The notes beneath the pieces were generated by a model. That model was given only the letters and a program-made list of their open reading frames with translations. It was not told the origin of the DNA and ran no database searches. This document shows, piece by piece, positions 7,007 through 13,124 of a stretch of DNA of 34,534 bases. Location: assembly GCA_005786915.1 (NCBI GenBank), contig SYCM01000094.1, forward strand, positions 1 to 34,534, in the 5' to 3' direction. The number at the start of each line of letters is the position of its first letter. Position 1 is the first letter of the stretch. Source of the stretch: Bacteroidota bacterium. Lineage in GTDB: Bacteria > Bacteroidota > Bacteroidia > Flavobacteriales > Schleiferiaceae. Made by a program: the position numbers and the translations under genes.

Positions 7007-8056
7007 GTGCGTTACCAAAACTTTAGTTCTCGAAGCCAGCAACTCGACCGCGCCGCACAGGCTGGAGGTTGGATTCTCGAAAACATTGATCCCCAGGGTG
7101 ATTTTCCCTTTTGGGTCGCTCGACACCCACAGGCTCACGGACGGATCCCTCGGGTCGCTTGGTCCATGATGCACGGCAACGAACCGACGGGGTTTGCGGC
7201 GCTTTGTGCGCTGATGGCGGCGGGCGAACCCCACAGCGATTGGACCTTGGTGCCGCTGGTAAACCCCACGGGCATCGATCTTTTTACGCGTTGCACCGCC
7301 TCAGGATTGGATCTAAATCGCTGCGCCCGCCGATCGGGACCGCGTGAGGCGGACCTACTCAAGCACGTAATTCAGTCCAAACCCTTCCGTTTAGCGCTCA
7401 ATCTTCACGACCAGCGCAGCTTGTTTCATCCTACGGGTTCCTCTATCCCAAGTTCGCTCAGCGTTTTGGCGCCCCGGGCGCGTACGCCTCAAGGGGAGTC
7501 GGTTCCCGCCGAAGCACAGGGATGGGCCGGCTGGATCAGTACCTCAATGTCCCGGCGCGAGCCCAACTGGGGGTACGCACGATTTGACGATCAATACTAC
7601 CCCGAGGCCTTCGGAGAATGGTGCCAAGAGCTGGGAATTCTTACCGTAACCGTCGAAACCGGAGTTGCCATAGGCGACTACGCGCGAACCCGCGTAGCCC
7701 AGCAGCTGGGAGACATCCTTATCGAACTTGACCAAATGGAACGGCCACAAGCTAGTTCTTTCACCCACTACCAAGCCCTGCCGTTCAACGCCGCCAACGG
7801 CGTGGATGTGCTCTTGAGCGACGGTGATTCTGAAAGCTACTGGAAGTTCGAAGAAGAGGTCCAGGACCGAGCCTACCGTTGCGGTTTGGCGCGCGTTATT
7901 CCCTCAGAAGGGGCGGAGGTTCCGGTGTACCACCGCGTGGAGTGTGCACCCGACGAGTACCGCATTCTTACCGCTCGCGATCGCTGGACCTCAGTAGAGC
8001 TTTACGCAAGCGCTTCCGAAGGCTTACGCTCCTTGGCCGCGGGACTGCCTAAGTAG
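7007..8056 (+). CDS. M14-type zinc carboxypeptidase / aspartoacylase-like hydrolase
   Basis: Protein of about 349 aa with a zinc-carboxypeptidase-like fold (M14 or succinylglutamate desuccinylase group). The first zinc motif is MHGNEPTG (His56, Glu59 in this numbering), followed by LVPLVNPTGIDLF and GLDLNR, then the third zinc ligand in LNLHDQ (His134). VTVETG further on may supply the catalytic Glu. The open frame extends back to 6791, but that part is antisense to the PhoD-like gene. I chose the GTG at 7007 because a perfect -7 box lies 5 nt upstream; the in-frame ATG at 6965 would place the box inside the gene. Its 3' end overlaps the convergent ssb by 55 bp. Exact substrate (peptide or N-acyl amino acid) is unknown. 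Confidence 0.78.
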   Translation: MRYQNFSSRSQQLDRAAQAGGWILENIDPQGDFPFWVARHPQAHGRIPRVAWSMMHGNEPTGFAALCALMAAGEPHSDWTLVPLVNPTGIDLFTRCTASGLDLNRCARRSGPREADLLKHVIQSKPFRLALNLHDQRSLFHPTGSSIPSSLSVLAPRARTPQGESVPAEAQGWAGWISTSMSRREPNWGYARFDDQYYPEAFGEWCQELGILTVTVETGVAIGDYARTRVAQQLGDILIELDQMERPQASSFTHYQALPFNAANGVDVLLSDGDSESYWKFEEEVQDRAYRCGLARVIPSEGAEVPVYHRVECAPDEYRILTARDRWTSVELYASASEGLRSLAAGLPK

Positions 8057-8364
8057 GTGAAATCCCTCGCTACTACCTCGGTTCGGTTCACGGTCTGCTG
8101 CTCGCTGTTGGTGTAGCTCGAATAGGCGATACTGCCTTCGATCACGCACAAATCGCCTTTCTTCATGATTTTGCTTGCGCGGACCGCAAGCTTGTTGAAC
8201 ATGACGAACTGATGCCAAAGGGTACGGTCCTCGTACGTGCCCTCGGCATTCTTCACGCGGTCGTGCGTCGCAATGCTGCAGCGCAAGCGAACTACGTCGT
8301 TTTCGAAGTTCTTGATTTCAGGGTCGGTGCCCAAGTAGCCAATAAGTTGAATTTTGTTTTTCAT
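8002..8364 (-). CDS. ssb: Single-stranded DNA-binding protein, short form
   Basis: OB-fold SSB of 120 aa. It begins MKNKIQLIGYLGTDPEIK and continues with RLRCSIATHD, RTLWHQFVMFNKLA and KKGDLCVIEGSIAYSSY, all standard SSB strands. It is shorter than housekeeping SSB (about 140-180 aa) and ends KERKPSEALA. It therefore lacks the flexible Gly/Pro linker and the acidic DDDxPF tip that recruits repair partners. It is probably a secondary, specialised SSB. The C-terminal 17 or so codons are antisense to the end of the M14-type gene. It is transcribed divergently from the Zn-ribbon gene across a 193-bp AT-rich spacer with inverted repeats. Linkage to the translesion cassette suggests a damage-response role, by inference. 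Confidence 0.9.
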   Translation of the reverse strand: MKNKIQLIGYLGTDPEIKNFENDVVRLRCSIATHDRVKNAEGTYEDRTLWHQFVMFNKLAVRASKIMKKGDLCVIEGSIAYSSYTNSEQQTVNRTEVVARDFTYLGSPAAKERKPSEALA

Positions 8365-8557
8365 GATTTATACAATTGTTAATTAAGATTAAACAGGACA
8401 AACCTCAGGTCAGACGCGCACTTAAGTAGGTTATAAACGTAAAATCAGGAATTTATTAACTTTTTGTTCATTACTCACTTAGGGCGTAAATAGTTACAAT
8501 TGTATACATAATTTCGGCGCCGTTCCATTTGTAATTAATCTTAAAACCTCACAGACA
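8365..8557. promoter_or_regulatory. AT-rich divergent control region between ssb and the Zn-ribbon gene
   Basis: No gene is visible in these 193 bp. Two inverted-repeat pairs span it: TATACAATTGT (8369-8379) with ACAATTGTATA (8496-8506), and TTAAGATTAA (8383-8392) with TTAATCTTAA (8535-8544). One member of each pair lies close upstream of ssb. The TTAATCTTAA copy ends 13 bp before the Zn-ribbon ATG. No perfect TAnnTTTG box is present; TAATTTCG near 8509 is a one-mismatch candidate. The layout suggests a common regulator for both genes. Confidence 0.6.
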
Positions 8558-8935
8558 ATGAACTCCAAAGCATCTAAGTTTTGCTTGAACTGCGGCCTTC
8601 CTGTTTTTGGCCGAGCTGACAAGAAATATTGCGATGATCACTGCCGAAACGACTTTCACAACAGCCAGGCAGTAACCAACTCTCGATTGACCCGCGCCGC
8701 GCACCGCAACCTCCGCCGCAACTACGAAATCCTCTCGGGCGTCGTAGAGGCGGGCATTAGCGAAATCGCCAAAGATGAGCTGCTCGTTTACGGATTTGCT
8801 TCCAAATCGGTCACCGAATTGGAACTTCGAGAAGACGGTACGATGATTTACGGCATTTACGACATCCACTACTTTGAAAAGGGAAACCGGATGATCGAAG
8901 TGTACCGCAAGTCCGATCTGCCGCAATATTGGTAG
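8558..8935 (+). CDS. Uncharacterised Zn-ribbon protein (DUF2116-like N-terminus)
   Basis: Protein of 125 aa with an N-terminal zinc ribbon: Cys9 and Cys12 in FCLNCGLPVFGRADKKYC, then Cys25 and Cys29 before RNDFHN. A helical, basic middle (RLTRAAHRNLRRNYEIL) follows. The C-terminal half is a compact domain of unknown function ending MIEVYRKSDLPQYW. The ribbon resembles short bacterial Zn-ribbon domains and could bind nucleic acid, but I cannot assign a function. It is divergent from ssb and shares inverted repeats with it, and it precedes the flavoprotein gene by 20 bp. Confidence 0.8.
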   Translation: MNSKASKFCLNCGLPVFGRADKKYCDDHCRNDFHNSQAVTNSRLTRAAHRNLRRNYEILSGVVEAGISEIAKDELLVYGFASKSVTELELREDGTMIYGIYDIHYFEKGNRMIEVYRKSDLPQYW

Positions 8936-8942
8936 GTCGGCC

Positions 8943-8950
8943 TACCTTTG
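8943..8950 (+). promoter_or_regulatory. -7 box of the HI0933-type flavoprotein gene
   Basis: TACCTTTG is an exact TAnnTTTG match located 5 nt before the ATG at 8956. It sits in the 20-bp gap after the Zn-ribbon gene. Confidence 0.65.
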
Positions 8951-8955
8951 GCGCT

Positions 8956-10188
8956 ATGTCAGAGTGCATGGTCGTTGTAGGGGGTGGGGCTGCCGGTTTT
9001 TTCGCAGCCATTGCGGCGGCAGAAGCCAACCCTGAAGCGCGAGTGGTGCTGCTTGAGAAATCGGCCCAGTTCCTGGGCAAGGTTCGCATTTCAGGCGGCG
9101 GAAGGTGCAACGTGACCCATGCTTGCTTCGATCCGCGCGACTTGATCGAGTTTTACCCAAGGGGCGGGCAGGAATTGCTTGGCCCCTTTACTCGTTTTGC
9201 CTGTGGCGACACCATGGAGTGGTTTGAAGACCGCGGCGTCTCCCTAAAGGTCGAAGAGGACGGCCGGGTTTTTCCAGTCAGTGACGATTCAGAGACCGTC
9301 ATCGACTGCTTGATATCCATGGCAGAAGCCGCCGGAGTGCGGCGCGTCCTTCAATCAGGTCTGAAGCACCTCGAGCGGGGCATTGAAGATTCGTGGATTC
9401 TCACGCTGGAGAACTCGAGCTCGCTGGAGGCCGATCGGGTGCTTTTTGCCCCTGGGGCGAGCAAAAAAGTGTGGGACTTGTTGTCGGACTTGGGGCACCG
9501 CGTCGTGCCGCCAGTTCCGTCGCTGTTTACCTTCAACATTCGCGATGCGCGAATTGCGGAGCTTTCGGGGGTCTCGGTTCCCCATGTGCGCGTCACGCTT
9601 CCGGTGGGCGGATTGGAGACCGAGGGTCCGCTGCTCATTACCCACTGGGGGCTAAGTGGACCGGCTGTGCTTAAAATGAGTGCTTTTGGAGCGCGCTGGA
9701 TGGCGGAACAGGACCACCGATTTACGATTTACGTGAATTGGATTCCGCAGTACGAGACCGAAGACCTTTTGGACGCCCTGAATGCCCTGCGCAAAGACGC
9801 CGGTCACCAGCGCAAGCGCGTGCTTTCCAATGCTTTGTTCGGAATTCCTCTGCGTTTGTGGCGCAATTTGGGTGCCTACGCGCGGATTCCCGACACCGCA
9901 AACTGGTCCGACCTAAGCAAGCCCCAGTTGCGCAGGTGGGCTGAAGTGCTTACCGAGTCCGCTTTTTCAGTGGTTGGCAAGTCGACGTATAAAGATGAAT
10001 TCGTTACGGCGGGGGGCGTTGCCCTTAACGAGGTGTCGTTTTCTACCATGGAAAGCCGAATTTGTCCCGGCATCTACTTTGCGGGAGAAGTGCTGGACAT
10101 CGACGCGCTGACGGGCGGATTTAATTTCCAGGCGGCCTGGACCACGGGGTGGATCGCAGGCCACGCTATGGCGGGTTCCCCGATCTAA
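8956..10188 (+). CDS. HI0933-family NAD(P)/FAD-dependent oxidoreductase (YhiN-like)
   Basis: Flavoprotein of about 410 aa. The N-terminal dinucleotide fold is VVVGGGAAGFFAAIAAAE, followed by LLEKSAQFLGKVRISGGGRCN, the diagnostic HI0933 signature. Later elements are VLFAPGASKK (normally ATGG), THWGLSGPAVL, VTAGGVALNEV and the C-terminal FAD-binding GIYFAGEVLDIDALTGGFN. The family's physiological substrate is not known. I placed the start at the ATG at 8956 (MSECMVVVGGG), since the longer frame would run through the promoter box into the previous gene. It lies between the Zn-ribbon gene and the S24 repressor. Its own promoter suggests it need not belong to the repair cassette. Confidence 0.9.
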   Translation: MSECMVVVGGGAAGFFAAIAAAEANPEARVVLLEKSAQFLGKVRISGGGRCNVTHACFDPRDLIEFYPRGGQELLGPFTRFACGDTMEWFEDRGVSLKVEEDGRVFPVSDDSETVIDCLISMAEAAGVRRVLQSGLKHLERGIEDSWILTLENSSSLEADRVLFAPGASKKVWDLLSDLGHRVVPPVPSLFTFNIRDARIAELSGVSVPHVRVTLPVGGLETEGPLLITHWGLSGPAVLKMSAFGARWMAEQDHRFTIYVNWIPQYETEDLLDALNALRKDAGHQRKRVLSNALFGIPLRLWRNLGAYARIPDTANWSDLSKPQLRRWAEVLTESAFSVVGKSTYKDEFVTAGGVALNEVSFSTMESRICPGIYFAGEVLDIDALTGGFNFQAAWTTGWIAGHAMAGSPI

Positions 10189-10210
10189 AAAAAATTTGCG
10201 CAAATCAATA

Positions 10211-10243
10211 TTGCTAACTATATTAGCATACTAATTTTAGCAA
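10211..10243 (+). promoter_or_regulatory. Candidate operator cluster of the S24 repressor
   Basis: Half-sites TTGCTAA (10211-10217), TTAGCAT (10223-10229) and TTAGCAA (10237-10243) lie directly before the repressor ATG. The first two form a dyad with a 5-bp spacer, and the first and third are perfect inverted copies. The third overlaps the likely -7 box. This fits an autoregulated LexA-like repressor. Confidence 0.65.
10232..10239 (+). promoter_or_regulatory. Probable -7 box of the S24 repressor operon
   Basis: TAATTTTA has one mismatch to TAnnTTTG and ends 5 nt before the ATG at 10245. It overlaps the TTAGCAA half-site, so a bound repressor would occlude it. Confidence 0.5.
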
Positions 10244-10244
10244 C

Positions 10245-11024
10245 ATGGCACTCGCGGAACAAATTAAAAACTACCGAAAGGCAAAGGCTTGGACCCAGAC
10301 TCAGCTCGCCAAACGCCTTGGGCTCAGCCGAGCTCAAGTGGGATCCTATGAAGAAGGTCGGGCGGAACCCAAGCTCGATTCGCTAAAAGCGATGGCGCAA
10401 CTCTTCGGGTGCAGTATTGACACCCTAGTTTCGGGCGATGCGCGGAGCGCGCACGAGCTTTCGGGGCAGCGGATGCGCGTACTGACCGTGGCCGTCGATC
10501 CCAAATCAGGGCGCGAGCGCGTCACCGTAGTTCCAGTTAAGGCTGCTGCAGGCTATTTGGGCGGCTACGGAGATCTTGATTTTATTGAAGCGCTTCCGCA
10601 GTTTGCCCTTCCGCTTCCGGAGTTTGCCCAGGAAGAAACCCGCAGGGTCTTTCAAATTCAAGGAGACAGCATGCTTCCCGTGGTTTCGGGGTCCTACGTG
10701 ATTTCGAGCTATGTTCAGGACTGGCGAAGCATCAAAACCAACGATCTCTACGTGTTCCTCACGCAGGAGCAGGGCGTGGTGTTTAAACGCGCCATCAACC
10801 GAATCGCTGAGTCGGGCTACATAGACCTGGTTTCGGACAATCCCATCTACGCCCCGTACTCCGTCCACGTAGACGACCTGATTGAAGTATGGAAGGTCCA
10901 GGGATTTATACAGCTAGACGTGAATGCCAAGCCCAGCATGGATCAAGTTATTCTCGCTCGCTTAGAGCACTTGCAGGGCGAAGTGCACGCGCTTCGCCGT
11001 TCGCTTAACCAGCATGTTGCCTGA
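10245..11024 (+). CDS. LexA-like XRE-S24 self-cleaving repressor
   Basis: Repressor of 259 aa. Residues 1-63 are a Cro/CI-type HTH (LAKRLGLSRAQVGSYEEGRA). A peptidase S24 domain follows: the likely autocleavage bond is Ala102-Gly103 in VKAAAGYLGG, the nucleophile is Ser142 in QIQGDSMLPVV, and the general base is Lys181 in GVVFKRA. Spacing between these residues is close to LexA and phage CI. It probably responds to RecA-ssDNA filaments by self-cleavage and derepresses its own operon. It uses an XRE domain rather than LexA's winged helix, so its operator differs from the classic SOS box. It is followed by the Y-family polymerase gene after 6 bp and is almost certainly co-transcribed with it. 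Confidence 0.9.
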   Translation: MALAEQIKNYRKAKAWTQTQLAKRLGLSRAQVGSYEEGRAEPKLDSLKAMAQLFGCSIDTLVSGDARSAHELSGQRMRVLTVAVDPKSGRERVTVVPVKAAAGYLGGYGDLDFIEALPQFALPLPEFAQEETRRVFQIQGDSMLPVVSGSYVISSYVQDWRSIKTNDLYVFLTQEQGVVFKRAINRIAESGYIDLVSDNPIYAPYSVHVDDLIEVWKVQGFIQLDVNAKPSMDQVILARLEHLQGEVHALRRSLNQHVA

Positions 11025-11030
11025 TGCGTG

Positions 11031-12242
11031 ATGGATCGGGTGGTGCTCCACATGGACCTCGACAGCTTCTTTGTGTCGGTGGAACGCCTAATGGACCGGC
11101 GCCTCCATGGAATTCCGGTTTTGGTTGGTGGCCTGAGTGATCGGGGAGTGGTAGCGGCGTGCAGCTACGAAGCCCGGCAAACAGGCGTTCGGTCGGGAAT
11201 GCCCATGCGAATGGCTCGGGACCTCTGCCCAGAAGCGGTAGTCGTGCGGGGCAATTCCATGGAGTACACCAAGCACTCAAAGGTGGTCACCGACATCGTT
11301 CATCAAGCCGTGCCCGTGCTCGAGAAAGCATCTATTGATGAGTTTTACGCAGACCTGAGCGGCATGGACCGCTTTTTTGGGACGTACCAATTTGCCCAAG
11401 AACTGCGCGATCAAGTGATCCGGGAGTCTGGCCTGCCTATTTCCTTCGGGCTCTCTACCAGCAAAACCGTAGCCAAGGTGGCCACTGGAGAAGCTAAGCC
11501 CAACAACCACCGGCACGTGCCCCGGGGTATTGAGCGCCCGTTCATGGCGCCGCTTTCGGTTCGAAAAATACCCATGGTAGGAGAAAAAACCTACCAAACC
11601 CTTCGGGTTCTTGGTGTTCAGCGCATTGCAACGCTGCAAGAAATGCCGGCCGAGATGCTCTACCAGGTGCTGGGGAAGCCCGGACTGGAGCTTTGGAACA
11701 AGGCTCAAGGGGTCGACGACCGTCCGGTTAAGCCCTACAGCGAGCGAAAATCCATTTCTACCGAGCGGACGTTTGAGCAGGACACCTTAGATGAGGTCAA
11801 GCTTCGCGGAATGCTTCTGGCCATGGCCGAAAACCTAGCCTTTCAGTTGCGGCGCGGCCACCGTTTAACCAGCAATGTCGCCGTCCGCATTCGATACGCC
11901 GACTTTCAGACGGTTTCAAGGCAGCGCCAAATTCCCTACACTGCCTCAGACGAAGTGCTGCTTGAGGCGATAGAAGGCTTGTTTCGCCAGCTTCACGACC
12001 GGAGGCAGCGGGTGCGGCTTATCGGCGTGCGCTACAGCGGACTCGTTGGGGGAGGGGAGCAGTTCGGACTATTTGAGGTAGACGACCGCGGGCACCGACT
12101 TAGCGAAGCCATGGACCTCATTCGGTCCCGATACGGAGATCGATCGGTTGTCCGCGCGTTTGGAATGGCGGCCCAAACCATCGGGCGATCGAATCCTTTT
12201 AATGGCGATCCACCGCCGCTTTTAGCCAATCGTAAGCAGTAA
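11031..12242 (+). CDS. dinB: Y-family translesion DNA polymerase (Pol IV/DinB class)
   Basis: Translesion polymerase of about 403 aa. Catalytic residues are intact: HMDLDSFF (first Asp plus steric-gate Phe) and ASIDEFYADLSG (the Asp-Glu pair). The thumb HhH region IPMVGEKTYQTLRVLGV and the little-finger domain (SISTERTF onward) are also present. A canonical beta-clamp-binding motif QFGLF (12060-12074) lies near the C-terminus. Because the active site is complete, this is not a catalytically dead ImuB, although its operon context is ImuB-like. The start is either GTG at 11028 or the adjacent ATG at 11031; I chose the ATG. It follows the S24 repressor by 6 bp. A 92-bp AT-rich gap separates it from the SRAP gene. 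Confidence 0.92.
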   Translation: MDRVVLHMDLDSFFVSVERLMDRRLHGIPVLVGGLSDRGVVAACSYEARQTGVRSGMPMRMARDLCPEAVVVRGNSMEYTKHSKVVTDIVHQAVPVLEKASIDEFYADLSGMDRFFGTYQFAQELRDQVIRESGLPISFGLSTSKTVAKVATGEAKPNNHRHVPRGIERPFMAPLSVRKIPMVGEKTYQTLRVLGVQRIATLQEMPAEMLYQVLGKPGLELWNKAQGVDDRPVKPYSERKSISTERTFEQDTLDEVKLRGMLLAMAENLAFQLRRGHRLTSNVAVRIRYADFQTVSRQRQIPYTASDEVLLEAIEGLFRQLHDRRQRVRLIGVRYSGLVGGGEQFGLFEVDDRGHRLSEAMDLIRSRYGDRSVVRAFGMAAQTIGRSNPFNGDPPPLLANRKQ

Positions 12243-12334
12243 ATTGAGGCGATAGTATTTTTCTATTGTTGTTTTCAAAAGTCTTAAATTCAGATCTTTA
12301 GATTATAATTTTTAAAGTATTAAATTAATTAAAT
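12243..12334 (+). promoter_or_regulatory. AT-rich spacer upstream of the SRAP gene
   Basis: These 92 bp are strikingly AT-rich against GC-rich flanks. They contain a short hairpin (ATAG-N7-CTAT near 12251), a one-mismatch -7 candidate TAATTTTT about 21 nt before the ATG, and the octamer TTAATTAA (12325-12332) just before the start. An internal promoter for SRAP-dnaE2 is plausible. I see no copy of the TTGCTAA operator. Confidence 0.4.
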
Positions 12335-13114
12335 ATGTGCGGACGCTACGTTCAGGTTTCCAAGCTCGAAGTACTCGAGAAGCGCTTCGAAGCAGAAGCA
12401 ACGCAACCCGAATGGTGGCAGCCCAACGCCAATGTGGCCCCTGGAACCCGGGCACCCATAATCACCTCAGATGCCCCAAAGTCGATTCAGTGGTACCAGT
12501 TTGGCTTTCGCCCGAGCTGGGGAACGGCCCAAATGATGTTCCTCAACGCACGCGCTGAGGGCGACCACAACCCCGAGAACGACCCCGGGTACCGAGGAGC
12601 CAAGGGAATCATCCAAAAACCAAGCTTTCGAAAAGCCATTCGAAGCCAGCGCTGCCTCGTGCTGGCTGACGCGTTTATCGAGGGACCCTTTGATCGAAAA
12701 CTCAGCGAGCCCTACCTCGTCTACCTCAAAGGCAAGGAACGGCCGTTTGCCATGGCTGGGGTGTTGGACGCCTGGGTCGACCCCGACACGCAGCGCCCGA
12801 CGTACTCGTTTGCAATCATCACCACGACGGCCAACGAGGTGCTTCAGCACATTCGGCATCCGCGCTCGCCCGTCATCCTGCCGCGCTCGGCGGAGTCCGC
12901 TTGGTTGTCGCCCGACACGCCCCTCGCTGAAATTACCGACTTGCTTGCCCCATGGCCTTCAGAGGGCATGAATGCATACCCCATTAGTCCCGCAATTAAG
13001 CGCCCTTCGGCGCAGGGGCTGGAGTTGCTTCAGCCCATTGGGCCGCGCGTAATGCCTGAAGAAGAGCTCCGCCTCACCAGCCATATTGAGCTGCAGGGCG
13101 CCAAACCTCGTTAA
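12335..13114 (+). CDS. SRAP domain protein (HMCES/YedK-type abasic-site crosslinker)
   Basis: SOS-response-associated peptidase of 259 aa. Family members crosslink to abasic sites in ssDNA through the N-terminal Cys and so shield them from breakage. The start MCGRY gives the invariant Cys2 after Met removal. Other catalytic-type residues are Asn71 in NARAEG, Glu116 in ADAFIEGP, and His175 in RHPRSPVIL. The usual GFYEW segment around the Glu is replaced by AFIEGP. No membrane segment or signal peptide. It lies between a Y-family polymerase and a DnaE2-like polymerase, a context known for SRAP proteins in bacterial SOS loci. The next gene starts 10 bp after its stop. Confidence 0.92.
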   Translation: MCGRYVQVSKLEVLEKRFEAEATQPEWWQPNANVAPGTRAPIITSDAPKSIQWYQFGFRPSWGTAQMMFLNARAEGDHNPENDPGYRGAKGIIQKPSFRKAIRSQRCLVLADAFIEGPFDRKLSEPYLVYLKGKERPFAMAGVLDAWVDPDTQRPTYSFAIITTTANEVLQHIRHPRSPVILPRSAESAWLSPDTPLAEITDLLAPWPSEGMNAYPISPAIKRPSAQGLELLQPIGPRVMPEEELRLTSHIELQGAKPR

Positions 13115-13124
13115 ATGCCGGAGC

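Noticed and set aside
12251..12266. ATAG-N7-CTAT hairpin as a terminator after the Y-family polymerase
   Set aside because: The stem is only 4 bp and AT-rich, too weak for a rho-independent terminator.
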